A stretch of 64,000 nucleotides of DNA from Aselliscus stoliczkanus (GCA_033961575.1 CM066728.1:38440352-38504351); one strand, 5' to 3'; positions 24,388-35,613 are shown, counted from the first letter of the stretch. Numbers and translations are program-made. The notes: generated by a model from the letters alone, not told the origin.

Positions 24388-25100
24388 ATTTGATATCCGG
24401 GTGCTCAGGGGAAAGCTCATTCTTATCTATCATGTACTATTTACAGATGGAGGGAGACTCTGGAAAAATGTTTTGTGTTTGCAAAGTTTTAGATGATCTA
24501 GCATGTTGTATCACGGTATCAATGGTAACTTTATTTTTCTGAAACCAAAGGGAGACATATTTCAGGGTAAATTATGGCAGTTACGTCGAAAATTTGAAAT
24601 TTATAAGAAAACAAATCCATTCCTTCTTAGAGTTCTAACACATTGTTTTGCATACAAGTGTGCTTGTAATGCTGAACACATTTTGAGCAATGTGTAGTTC
24701 TTCATATTTTCTGTACAGATTTTAAAAACTGTTTTAATGTCATGCATTTTTGACATCTTAGCTCATTTCCTAATATTTGATTGTAGTTGAACCTTCTTAT
24801 CTGTTTTCCTTGCCATTGTTGTCACGATAATACATTGAAAAGATTGAGAGTTTAGTTTTCGAATGGTGAATAAATGGTAAAGAAGAATATAAAGGAATAG
24901 AGATTGACTCTGTGATGGGCCATGTCAAAAATGAAACTTTTTAAGCCTTTTTGTTATTACTGTCTCTTAATTAGATATTATCACATGTTAGAGGAAAATG
25001 CTTGTCACATTTTGATTATTTAGGAGGAAATTCATGCTCTGAATCGTAATGGGCCTAGATGACTTTTTTCTGATCTGGATGAGAGCACTGTAATATTAGT
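24388..25100. other. FBXL17: Intron sequence without recognised features
   Basis: AT-rich. Just before it (24337-24387) a short phrase, GTACATTTAGAGGAT, is repeated in tandem with slight change. Confidence 0.5.
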
Positions 25101-25119
25101 GTTTGATTCAATACAATTT

Positions 25120-25250
25120 GTATTCCTTTTGGGAAATAATTTATTATGTGCCAGGTACTGTGCTTAGTACAGGCAATCCATTGTTGAATAAGAAATGGTC
25201 TCTGCCCCGGGGGGTAGGGCAGAGGGGAGGGGGCTGATGAGAACAGTGCA
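25120..25250 (-). mobile_element. L2 3' end relic
   Basis: TTATTATGTGCCAGGTACTG TGCTTAGTACAGGCAATCC and ..AAGAAATGGTCTCTGCCCC are the antisense L2 3'-end phrases. Confidence 0.75.
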
Positions 25251-25304
25251 TAGCCATAGGATTTTTAAAAACTCTCTGCATATCATTACAGAATAACAGC
25301 AGAA

Positions 25305-25475
25305 ACCACTGACACTTATGTAGCATTGACTCTGCTAGTCACTGTTCTAAGTGCTTTTGCATATATTATATACCTAACAGCCCTGTGAGGTAGATACTAT
25401 TATTATTCCCGTTTTTCAAATGTGAGAATCAAGGCACAAGAGATTAAGTTGCCCAGTGTCACAGAGGTAGAATAC
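25305..25475 (-). mobile_element. MIR relic
   Basis: GTTCTAAGTGCTTTTGCATA, CAGCCCTGTGAGGTAGATAC, TATTATTCCCGTTTTTCAAA and AGTTGCCCAGTGTCACAGAG follow the antisense MIR order. Confidence 0.85.
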
Positions 25476-25609
25476 AATTTTCTACCCCAAGTGAACTCTT
25501 CAAAGAAGCATTCATTATTCCCATCTCTGTTTTCTATCTGATAAATATTATGAGCATTTACTTGTGTGATCCAAGAATATGGGAGAGAAAAATACTGAGT
25601 ATGATTTCG

Positions 25610-25735
25610 TTTATTCTTCATTTATTCATTTACCAGGTGTTTATTAAGCACCTACCGTGAGCAGGGATTTGTGATGGTGCAGTGAGCGGACATCAGTGTT
25701 TCCAGCCTTCATGGAGTTAATAGCTTAGCATTACA
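25610..25735 (-). mobile_element. L2 3' end relic
   Basis: TTATTCATTTACCAGGTGTT TATTAAGCACCTACCGTGAG.. and ..CCTTCATGGAGTTAATAG match the antisense L2 3' end. Confidence 0.75.
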
Positions 25736-26035
25736 CACCTCTGACATAGTCACAGTATTTCTGGATAAGTGTGTAATACTTTTGCCACTGTACCTCATTT
25801 CTGTTCACTCCTTTTAACTCTACTGAGCAGTCTGAAACCTTGTTTGTTATTCCTGTAAGTGGGGAAATTAACTGTTTCCAATTTGCATGTGTGGATAGTT
25901 TCTAATTACTATATATTATACTCTATGTAACCTGGAATTTCACGTATTGTGCAATGACTTCCTTAGACTGCCTTTTATATAATACCAAATTGCATTGCTC
26001 TAGCTGGTGAAAAATGGTCCCTGGCTCTCACTTAG

Positions 26036-26175
26036 ATTTTCTGACTTATTTTCAGTGACTAGCAGAAATATACTGTTAACTAAAATTCCTATTGCAGCTA
26101 TATTTCTTTTTACATATAGGGAAAACGAGAAAGCTTTTACTGTCCTAATGAGAAAATAATCCTGGGTCCTGAGTT
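26036..26175. repeat. Local duplication, copy A (partner at 27424-27707)
   Basis: The stretch TTTTCAGTGACTAGCAGAAA TATACTG.., ..GCTATATTTCTTTTTACATATAGG, AGCTTTTACTGTCCTAATGAG and CTGAGTTGATTTA has counterparts in the same order and orientation at 27443-27720. No known repeat family was recognised, so this is either an old segmental duplication 1.4 kb apart or two copies of an unrecognised repeat. Confidence 0.75.
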
Positions 26176-26327
26176 GATTTATCATCATTGCCCATTGGTG
26201 TGATTGCTTGCCAGTACTGCAGCTGGTGGGGGAGAGACTGATCTCTGTAGAGGCCTTGGGATGCTAATGGGTAGCGACTTATGACAGGAACTGACCCACT
26301 GATCGTTTGTATTGGTTTTTCTTTCAG

Positions 26328-26529
26328 CGCGCCAGGATTCTCTCCGCAGGGTCTCTCACATAGGCCATCACTTAGGCACAGCCTTTGCTGCTGAAAAAGC
26401 AATCCCCTTCTCCCACCTCTCCTCCAGAGACCTAAGCGTTTCCCCCTGTGGAGGCTGCAAGTCTTGGGGGCTGGTTGACCTTCCCCTGAGGCCCAGAACC
26501 AGGGTAGAAAGAAGGGTGGTTGCTGTCAG
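26328..26529 (+). other. Candidate cryptic or alternative exon (splice-like borders)
   Basis: A 202-bp GC-richer block is preceded by TTGGTTTTTCTTTCAG, a strong acceptor-like tract, and followed by GCTGTCAG|GTAAAGG, a strong donor-like site. One plus frame is open across the whole block. If it were joined to the FBXL17 exon at 4466 (which leaves 2 nt), the resulting frame would reach a TGA after about 23 codons, so it would act as a truncating or poison exon. No transposon was recognised here. This is a prediction from splice-site appearance only; such pairs also arise by chance in long introns. Confidence 0.25.
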
Positions 26530-27420
26530 GTAAAGGAAATGGCTCCCCACAGCCTTAGCTGTGAGTCCACTGGGATGCCCAGCAGCTGACTTTTCCCCAA
26601 GGCTCCTGTTAAGACCTTTACCTCCTGTGGAATTATGCCAGCCCAAGGAAAGCATGCCTGCCCGGACCGCAGTTAGGGACTTCATCATCATTGTTTTTAG
26701 ATCTTTGAGAGTAAAGGTTCTTTTCGCTCCTACCCTCCTCACCTGTCCCAAGTCACATCTTAATCCATTTTTTTCACTTTCAAACTTGTTTTTAGGACTG
26801 GCTTTGGTTCTCAGGTAGGGAGACTGCCTCCAAGTATAAGAAAAGGGCTTTCCTCTGGTATTGTTCTCTTTAGTTTGGTTATTAAACTACACATAGAACG
26901 TAATTTGTAGAAAACTATTTTTCTTATTGGTGGCTGATTTTCCCCCAGTTGTACTCTGCATTCTCAAAGCTAGTGACTGAGAGCTTTCTTCTTCTGCTCT
27001 TTATTTCAGAAGCAAGTAGTGGTTTGTCTAATTACTGTACTATAGTTACAATTATAGAGAAAAGGTCAGTCTAGTCATTGCCAATTAAAGTAGGGAAAAG
27101 CTACATTTATAACCACTAAGAGCCATTATATCAATTTAGTGCTGTTCATCAGCATGTAACCCATTTTCTAGGATATATAAATCTAATCTTTGTATTAGAG
27201 TACACTCACTCTGTTAAAGGCCTTTGGTACTGCAGAGAAGAGATTATAGCAAGCAACTTAATATTCATTATATATCCTTTCACTGTGTCTCATCATGGAT
27301 TTTAGGATCTGGATTTTGTAAAACCTAGTCACCATAATGAGTAGTCACAGAAATGAGCACTCAAAGTCCCTGGTTGACCCTTTTATTTTTAGATATTTGA
27401 CAAAGTAAAATAGCCTGTTG
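26530..27420. other. FBXL17: Intron sequence without recognised features
   Basis: GC-richer to about 26760 and AT-rich afterwards. A minus-strand frame of 127 codons (26368-26751) spans the GC-rich part, but it resembles no protein I know. Confidence 0.5.
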
Positions 27421-27423
27421 AGA

Positions 27424-27707
27424 TTTAGGCTTTCTAATTTTTTTTTCAGTGATAACAGGGATATACTATTTAATTTAAATTCTTACTGCATTCATATTTC
27501 CTTTTATGTATGTATTTATTTAAATCCCCCTTTGAATGACAATTTTTTTTTTTTTTTTTTTTTAGAGCGCAGTGTCACTGGCCCTCATATGTGGCATCCC
27601 AAGCCAGCTCTTAACCAGCACGCCACTCGGCCGGCCCCATATTTCCTTTTATATATCGGAAAAATGTTTAAGCTTTTACTATCCTAATGAGAAAACAATC
27701 TTGAGAT
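27424..27707. repeat. Local duplication, copy B, split by a short SINE
   Basis: GCTTTCTAATTTTTTTTTCAG, GATATACTATTTAATTTAAAT and TTCATATTTCCTTTTATGTA lie left of the SINE; CATATTTCCTTTTATATATC, TTTAAGCTTTTACTATCCTA and CTAAGTTGATTTAATATTGC lie right of it. Removing the insertion gives a colinear match to 26036-26175. Confidence 0.75.
27511..27637 (-). mobile_element. Short SINE, family A short form, copy 2, with extra 3' segment
   Basis: The minus-strand start at 27637 is GGGGCCGGCCGAGTGGCGTG; the body ends at ..GTCACTGCGCTCT before about 22 A residues (27543-27564). An 18-bp target-site duplication with one mismatch, CATATTTCCTTTTATGTA (27493-27510) and CATATTTCCTTTTATATA (27638-27655), encloses the SINE plus about 32 bp lying beyond its A tail (27511-27542). 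About 20 bp that include the B-box region are missing compared with other short copies. Confidence 0.88.
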
Positions 27708-28194
27708 CTAAGTTGATTTAATATTGCTACATTAACTTTTATATCTTCATGTAGAATTTAGGATTGTTAACTTAGAAAGACATCATGGATTTAGTTAAGA
27801 AAATATGATAGAAAATTAAACATTTGTGCTAATTTCACCCCTTATGAAAAGTCTGAACACTCCTCAATATATCTTTATATGCTGTGCAGGATGTATCACA
27901 CATCACCAGGTTTTTACAAATCTGAAAGGTTGTCTTCGTAAGTAATTCTTTTGCTTTAGTAATTATTAGAATCAAATTGCGTAATGTTTTAAATAAAGAA
28001 AAAGCAAGCTAGAAAATTGAGTTTGTCTGGTTTAGACTTGTGAGGGATATGAGAACATACCTACAACTTAATATTCTAGAGATTTCTCTATTCAGAGTAA
28101 TTGTCTGTGATATGAGGCCAAGGCCATTCTGCTCTTTATTCTCTGAGACCTTTATAAATCTAAAAGATGAGGTTACCAATAGAAATACCACCAC

Positions 28195-28196
<2 letters not shown>

Positions 28197-28243
<47 letters not shown>
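28197..28243. repeat. (AC)n microsatellite, left arm
   Basis: Forty-seven bp of uninterrupted AC units. A TG array of similar length on the same strand begins 220 bp to the right. Confidence 0.97.
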
Positions 28244-28246
<3 letters not shown>

Positions 28247-28248
28247 CA

Positions 28249-28450
28249 GGGATGCCAAAAAAATGTATACAAGTAGACACTTCGGTCTACATTGCTCAAG
28301 CAGTAGTTCTCCATAATCAGAAGTGCCTGGATGCTGATGGTAGCCACTTTGAGTGCCTCTTACAGTTGCAGAAGTCAAACGTGATTTGTATTCATCTTTT
28401 GTCATCGGTGTATATTGAGTATTACAATTGTAATAGTTTTTTTGTGCACG
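28249..28450 (+). mobile_element. Possible mariner-like (IS630/Tc1-mariner) remnant
   Basis: The stretch opens with GGGATGCCAAAAAAATGTAT, an end typical of mariner-type inverted repeats. In the plus frame it contains CLDADGSHFECLL, which resembles the ..GGHFEHLL.. C-terminal tail common in mariner-family transposases. The right side (GTTTTTTTGTGCAC at 28437) could be the eroded opposite inverted repeat. This would be an internally deleted, non-autonomous copy. Identification rests on short motifs. Confidence 0.4.
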
Positions 28451-28459
28451 TGTGTATGT

Positions 28460-28463
<4 letters not shown>

Positions 28464-28506
<43 letters not shown>
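28464..28506. repeat. (TG)n microsatellite, right arm
   Basis: Forty-three bp of TG units, complementary to the AC array at 28197-28243. Confidence 0.97.
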
Positions 28507-28508
<2 letters not shown>

Positions 28509-28557
28509 CTGACACTGCTAGGTGGCTAGGTGCTGGGCACAAAAAGGTAAACAAATA

Positions 28558-30927
28558 CAGACATACCTTGGAGACATTTCTGGTTCAGTTCTAGAATACA
28601 GAGATAAAATAAATATCTCAATAAAGGGAGTCACACAAGTTTTTTGGTTTGCAGTACATATAAAAGTTATGTTTACACTACATTGACATCTATTAAGTGT
28701 GCAATAGCATTATGTCTAAACAATGTACATACCTTAATTAAAAAATACTTTATTGTTAAAAAATGCTAACCATCATCTGAACCTTCAGTGAGTCATAATG
28801 TTTTTGCTGGTGAACGTTCTTACCTCAATGCTGATGGCTGCTGACTGCTCAGGGTGGTGGTTGCTGTAGATTGGGGTGGCTGTGGCAATTTCTCAAAATA
28901 AGACAACAATGAAGTTTGCCACATTTATTGTTCCTTTCATGAACAATTTCTCTATAGCATGCAGGGCTGTTTGATAGAATTTTACCCACTGTATAACTTC
29001 TTTCAAAATTGTAGTTAGTCCTCTCAAACCCTGTCATTGCTTTATTAGCTAAGTTTATATAATATTCTAAATTCTTTGTTGTCACTTCAGCAGTCTTCAC
29101 AGCAACTTCACCAGGAGTAGATTCCATCCATCTCCAGAGCCACTTTATTACCTCACCCAGAGGAAGCAAATTCTCATCCATTAAAATTTTATCGTGAGAT
29201 TACAGCAGTTCATTCACATCTTCAGGCTCCATTTCTAATTCTAATGCCCTTGCTATTCCCACCACATCTGTAGTTACTTCCTCCACTGAAGCCTTGAACC
29301 GCTCAATGCCATCCATGACAGTTGGAATCAACTTCTTCCAAACGCCTGTTAATGTTGATATTTTGATCCCTTCCTTTGCATCATGAATGTTTTTACTGGC
29401 ATCTAGAATGGTGAATTCTTTCAAAAAGGTTTTCAATTTACTTTGGCCTGATCCATCAGAGAAATCACTATCTATGGAGCTATAGCCTTATGAAATGCAT
29501 TTCTTAAATAATAAGACTTGAAAGTCATATTATTCCTAGATCCATGGGCTGCAGAATGGATGTTTTGTTAGCAGGCATGAAAACACATTAATCTCGTTGT
29601 GCATCTCCATTAGAACTCCTCAGTGACCAGGAGCATTGTCAATGAGCAGTAATATTTTGAAAGGAATTTTTTTTCCTGAGTAGTAGCTCTCAATAGTGGG
29701 CTTAAAAGATTCAGTAAACCATGTTCTAAACAGATGTGTTGTCATCCAGGCTTTGTTGTTCCTTGTGTGGAGCACAGGCAGAGTAGTGCTAGCACCATTC
29801 TTAAGGGCCTTAGGATTTTCAGAAGGTCAACGAGCATTGGCTTCACCTCAAAGTCACCAGCTGCATTAGCCCCTAACAAGGGAGTCAGCCTGTCCTATGA
29901 AGCTTGGAAGCCAGGCATTGACCACCTCTCTCCTCTCTAGCTATGAATGTCCTAAATGGCATCTTCTTCCAAAATAAGGTTGTTCTATCTACATTGAAAA
30001 TCCCTTGTTTAGTGTAGCCCCCTTCTTTAGTTATCATAGCCAGATCCCTAGATCTTCTGGATAACCTGCTGCAGCTTCTACATCAGCACTGGCTGCTTCA
30101 CCTTGCACTTTTATCTTATGGAGATGACTGCCTTCCTTAAGCCTCATGAACCAAGCTCTGCTAACTTTAGACTTTTCTTCTTCAGCTTCCTCACCTCTCT
30201 CAGCCTTCATAGACTTGAAGAGAGTTAGGGCCTTGCTTTGAACTAGGCTTTGGCTTAAGAGGATGTTGCGGCCGGTTTGATCTTCTATCCAGACTATTAA
30301 AACTTTCTCCATATCAGCAATAAGGCTGTTTCTTTTCTTATTATTTGTGTGTTCACTGGAGTAGCACTTTTAATTTCATTCAAAAGCTTTATCTTTGTAT
30401 TTATAATTTTGCTATTTGGTGCAAATTGCCTAGCTTTCAGCTTATCTTGGCTTTTGACATGCCTTCCTCACTAAGCTTACTGATTTTTAGCTTTTGATTT
30501 AAAGAGAGAAATCTATGACTCTTCCTTTTACTTGAACAATTAGATGTCATTGTAGGGTTATTAATTGGCCTAATTTCAATATTGTTGTGTCTCAGGGAAT
30601 CAGGAGGCCCAAGGAGAGGTAGAGAGACACATTTAATTAAGTTTGTCGTCTTATGTGGGTACGGTTTGTGGTGCCGCCAAATCATGACAATAGTAACATC
30701 AAACACTACTGATTATAGATCACCATAACAAATATAATAATAATGAAAAACTTGGAAATATTGTGAGAATTACCAAATGTGACAGACATGCAGAGTGAGC
30801 AAATGCTGTTGGGAAAGTGGTGCCAATAGACTTGCTCGACACAGAGTTGCTACCAATCTTCAATTTGTAATAATGCGGTATCTGCAAAGTGCAGTAAAGT
30901 GAAGCTCAGTAGAATGACATATGCCTG
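28558..30927 (-). mobile_element. Tigger1 DNA transposon, nearly full length
   Basis: The left end is TA|CAGACATACCTTGGAG and the right end, reverse-complemented, is TA|CAGGCATATGTCATTC, so inverted repeats and the duplicated TA target (28556-28557, 30928-30929) are both visible. The 2370-bp length is close to the Tigger1 consensus as I remember it (about 2.4 kb). Known landmarks are present, such as GCAATAGCATTATGTCTAAA near the left end and GCAGTAAAGTGAAGCTCAG near the right. The element is of the TcMar-Tigger (pogo-like) class and is certainly immobile, because its transposase frame is broken in many places. Confidence 0.94.
28849..30706 (-). pseudogene. Tigger1 transposase remnant (pogo/CENP-B-like)
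   Basis: Minus-strand frames at 30437-30706 (with KLKISKLSEEGMSKAKIS near its end, the N-terminal helix-turn-helix region), 30034-30312 (DNA-binding CENPB region), 29200-29436 and 28849-29181 (C-terminal part) are pieces of one transposase separated by stops and frameshifts. The catalytic DDE segment lies in the middle third (about 29450-30030), where no long frame survives. The protein would have bound the element's inverted repeats and cut at TA. It shares its origin with the domesticated CENP-B and TIGD proteins, but nothing here suggests domestication. Confidence 0.88.
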
Positions 30928-30929
30928 TA

Positions 30930-33220
30930 ATGTGATGTCTTAAGTTGCTTGTAGGCATCAAAAAGGGGAAAGAGACTTACAAAAGAATAACTATAACATA
31001 ACATGATGTTATTATAACAGAAGTCATGAGAAGCAAAAAATAAAGGGTCATAGCAAACATTCACCCTAAGTGTTAATAGTTTATGATGGATAAGGCTTTA
31101 TGTAACTAATCAGAACTATATATAATTTGCTTCTATAAAATTAAAATTATATTCGTGTTCCTTTTTTGGCAAAAGGTAACCTCTTTATTTATAACCTCTA
31201 GCATGCCAGGAAGAATTTAAGAGTCATTAAATTTAATATGCTATACATTGAATTTTAAAATCAAAATGCAGAAAATGAAGATAATTGCATTTGAAAATAA
31301 CTTGAGAATATGAAGTATATATTGCAAGATTCATTCCTTTGTGAAGTTCTTTTTAATGTGTTATTCTAAATCAGAATTTATTCTAGGACTAATTTATATC
31401 TGAACTTCATGGTATGTTAGATGTTTATTTAAAATAATCAGTTTATAGACTGGAAGGTAGGGAAATTAGGAAGGCACACTAGTAGTTTCATCAGAAATCA
31501 AGATAAATCCTTACTGAACATTTCTGGGATCTACTAATCAGGAATTGTTTCATTGTTCAATCTCAGGAGAGGCCAGCCTACTTGGGAGTTAATTCTAGAG
31601 GCCGGGACTAAAATATGTATTAATCTATCTCTAATTAGAAATGACAAACAACTGTAAAAACCTGCTTTGTAAAGTATCTTGATTTTTTTAGCCTAAGAAA
31701 CTTCACTTGAAGACAACTTTAAAATGTGTGTATATATTTGAATGTGTGTATGTATAATTTATTTTCTTATGCTGTTGCAAATTTATTCAGTCAATTTACC
31801 ATGAATATTAGTTATATTAATTTATTGGCTGCTAGTTAAAGAGGAATGGCAAATTTAAGGTTTTGTTTGTTTGTTTAAGTCTGAAGTGAGGCCTAACTTC
31901 ATGCTTATCACTGACTTGTTGCTTAAATTTATGGAAATCTCCAGTCCCTTGGCACTAGTCTTTGGCTTGTTGCTTTTAGAGCATCTCAGAAGATTACAGT
32001 CCTGGATTGGTTGGTCTGTGCAGGGCTAATGATTGGGTAAATCTCGATGTTTCCTCTTTTCACCCCTTTTATTCATCTCCTTTCTCATCACCTGTTGGCC
32101 CCTTTTTTTCATATCTCCGTTTTTTTTTTTTACAGCTCGCTCATTTCATCTTTGAGATTATCTATAATCCTTTGTACACTATTTTCTTCTTCTTTCCTCT
32201 CTTGAATTTACCCATCTCTATTTCTGCATTTTCCTTTCTCTTTTCCCTCCCATCCTTCCATTTTGAAGTTACTAATCTTGTCTTCCAAATCAAGTGTTCA
32301 CATTTCTGCGGTTTGGTGGAAGGTAGAACACCACAGAGTAAATCACTTGTAGTGACATTTACCTAATGTCCCATTAGAAGATTTGACTAGTTGGCCTTTG
32401 GGATATGTGGGAGTTCCTACACAGCCCGAGGAAGGAGGCGCAGACTACAAGACTTTTAACACGCTGACTGGGCCCTGGACACCTAAGAAGGGCACATGGA
32501 TATCACTGTCCAAAGGTGTTAGACCATGTTGGATTTCTTTTGAAACAGTTTTTAAACACAGTTTTAACACAATAATTAGTCATCTGTAGACTGTCCTGAC
32601 AACAGTGGAAATGAGTGTTCTCATGAATTTTTACCCTTTATCAGAGGATAGTCCTATCTTTGAATAAAGCTTCATGTTCAAGAAGGCAAGCTAGTCCTTG
32701 ATATTTTTCAGTGAAATTTCCTAACTGTTATTCACAGATGCTCTGGTCCTTGGACCAAGTGCTATTTGATGGAACTGTGGGGTTACCACCAATTAGATCA
32801 GCTGTATAGATGGTAGCTTCCACAATAGACCAGTACTTTATCTTAAACTCTTATTTCACTAATATTTACACCTTATAAGGCATATTTAGAAATATTAGTT
32901 TTTTTGAGTCAACCAATTCTGCATGAAATATAGGGCAAATAATATCATTATACTGAGTGTAAAAATGGAAGTTCACAGAAATAACTTACCAGTGTGATCC
33001 AGCTAGTTGGTGCCACAATTATGTTTGAATTCAGTTCAGTGTTTTGTGTCATAATGCTTCCTACCTGTTGAATTATAGTTTCAAAATAATAAAATAAAAA
33101 TTTTTAATTTAGATTCATATTTTAAGATACAACTTACGTGCTACCTATCACTTCAGTATTGCTAAATAAAATGCAGCATGCCTAGTTCAATTTGAATTCA
33201 GATAAAAAGAACATACACTT
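30930..33220. other. FBXL17: Intron sequence; pyrimidine-rich tract at 32040-32270
   Basis: The only feature noted is a long C/T-rich stretch on the plus strand (about 32040-32270), including a run of T followed by ACAG near 32137 that resembles an acceptor but has no partner donor I can defend. The rest is AT-rich and unassigned. Confidence 0.5.
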
Positions 33221-33226
33221 TTAAAG

Positions 33227-33246
33227 ATATATATATATATATATAT
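33227..33246. repeat. (AT)n microsatellite
   Basis: Ten AT units. Confidence 0.9.
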
Positions 33247-33369
33247 TTCATGCAATGTCTGTATTTTTATTTGCTAAAGCTGGCACCCTACACCACTTGC
33301 AGGGGTCTTTTCCTAATCCTTATTTTCCCTAACAGAGGAAGGAGCTCTGATCTCCTTGAATTCCAGGAT

Positions 33370-33510
33370 TTTGCTTTTCTGTCTATGGTACTTTGTATTT
33401 CTCTTTACTTGTTTGTAGAACTGACATTTCTGTGAGACTGAAAACTCTTTGAGCAGAGGCATTTATTTTTCATCGTTTTGGTGCTTTACCCATTGAAAGA
33501 GTGAATCCTT
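33370..33510 (+). mobile_element. Possible L2 3' relic
   Basis: CTTTGAGCAGAGGCATTTAT and GTTTTGGTGCTTTACCCATTG loosely follow the sense L2 3' end (..CTTGAGGGCAGGGACT..CCCAGTGCCTAGCA..). Confidence 0.35.
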
Positions 33511-33998
33511 AAATCCAGTGCCCTGCTGAGCCATATTAGAGAGCCTGAGGCAAAAATGTTAAAAAATGGATGCCCTTATATAAACTTATCCAAGTATCTC
33601 CTGTATTTTGTATCAAGTGGAAAAAGTTAATTAAAGTGTTATAATCAAAAAGCATGACTGTACATAAAGCACATTGCCCACTCTGTTGGACTCCATTGTC
33701 AACCCTTATAAACTTTAAGGGGTAAAGGCTTCATGGACTGGGAGCTAGCTGCCAGCTGATTGGAAATGGTGGTTCCTGTTGTACAATAATGTACAGCAAT
33801 GACCCACCTTTGTTTAAAATTTAGATTTTGTTCATCATTGAGTTTTGCATTCGTTTTTGTTCTTTAAAATATTGCACTAAACTATTCACTATCTTGATTA
33901 CTTAAGTATTTTTGGTGCCTTTTAAAATCTTGTCACTCTGGTGAAATCTTTGGAGGAAGAAGTTATTTTAGCGTCTACGTAAGTTTTTATATCTCAGT

Positions 33999-34036
<38 letters not shown>

Positions 34037-35260
34037 TTCATAGATGACTGTGAATATAAAATCTTTAGAATTCATTAATTCTAATCTTTTTTTGCATAGA
34101 TGAAGAAACTGATTACAGTGACAAAGTTGAAACTAAAATTCCTTGCTCATTATGGTTTCTGTGAGTCATGTAGGCGTCCATAGGGAAGAATGCATCTTAA
34201 GTGAGACTTTTCATTTTTTTAAAATCTTTGACATTAAAGTTCCTGAGAATAAATAATGTCATTGGAGCATATTGTGTTCATTATTAGAGGAATTCAGGCT
34301 CATTGTTTATTCCTAGATCACTTAGTTTAAAAGTCTTTAAGGTTTTTCACAGAGAATAAAATGTAAGAGGAAATATAGGTGTCCTTATTTAAATTGCCTT
34401 TCTAGTTTGCATAGTAGAAAGATCAGTTTTGGTTTTTATGAGTAACATTTGAGTCTAGGTCACAATTACTCTCTCAAAAAGTTCCACTATTGCAATTATA
34501 TGTCTTAGCAAAGTTTCTTCTAGGTGTCTACAGATGGCTGTGCTCTTTCTAGGATTGCCCTCTTGACTTCCAATTTGGGAATTAAGATTTTGAGAGGAAC
34601 CTTATCTCACCTTCCTGTGTAGCTTGCTTCATTAGAGCCGTTAAAGTAAGGTCCACAGCAAATACAGAACGCTGGAGAGATGACAGACAGCCTGGTACAA
34701 ATCTTTCAGGAGACAAGCTAAAGAGTTTGATTGACAAATTGTCCTATAATTTTGTGAAGCAGTGAGAATTTTCTTTATTAACCAGTGAGACAGATGAGCT
34801 CAAGTTTGATGGGCTTAGTTTAGTTCTGCTTGTGTTTAGATGACTTTTTTTTCTTTTTATAGTATGGCAAGTAGATAGATTGGAGTTTGTTGATGAGCAA
34901 TGAGGCAACTACCATGTAAAATACTATATTTGATGCAAGTTCAAAGATTTAGAAAGAAAAAAAAAGGGAACTCTACACTGAGAACTCCAACAATCTGTTA
35001 TACTAAAACCTTAGGGCTCACAAAAGAACCTTATTGTATGTTACTTAAGCAGGCATTCTAAAAAGGACAGAATTGGTTAATATAGCAGCCAAAAGGAGTG
35101 AGGCACCCACGTAAAAACTCAGGTTGTCAGATTCATCAATATGCTAAAATCATTGTGTGGAAAGTTGTTGGGAGAAAAGATAGTTTTGTAATCATACAGA
35201 TTATTAATTGTAAAGGGCAAAAGCTACCTTTACAATGGTGAAATTCAGCAGACATTACCT
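33511..35260. other. FBXL17: Intron sequence with one (TA)n tract
   Basis: AT-rich. A TA microsatellite occupies 34002-34033. Nothing else recognised. Confidence 0.5.
34002..34033. repeat. (AT)n microsatellite
   Basis: Sixteen AT units, uninterrupted. Confidence 0.95.
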
Positions 35261-35264
35261 TAAT

Positions 35265-35547
35265 CAAGTTATTGGTCATCACTATCAGTAATGGGGAAAA
35301 TGGACATTATGTTCCTTCAGATGTGATCCTGTGGCTATTACAGCATGTCCTATAGTCTTTCTTGTCAAAAATGCTTACTCTGACTCTAATCATAAACCAG
35401 TAACCAGACAAATCAAGATTACAGGACATCCTATAAGACAATTGATGTGGACTCTTAAAATATGGCAATGTGATAAAAAAACAACAGCAAAAGTTAAGGG
35501 AACATGGCAGTGTGGCAATGCGTGATCTTTCATTGGGTCCTAGATTG

Positions 35548-35613
<66 letters not shown>

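Noticed and set aside
26368..26751. Minus-strand open frame of 127 codons in a GC-rich block
   Set aside because: It has no recognisable domain and no clear start context or splice support, and its length is unsurprising for GC-richer sequence with few stop codons.
28160..28405. Frames containing long Cys-Val or Thr-His runs
   Set aside because: They are translations of the AC and TG microsatellites.
32100..32150. Acceptor-like T run followed by ACAG
   Set aside because: There is no plausible donor or coding segment downstream, and such tracts are common in pyrimidine-rich intron DNA.
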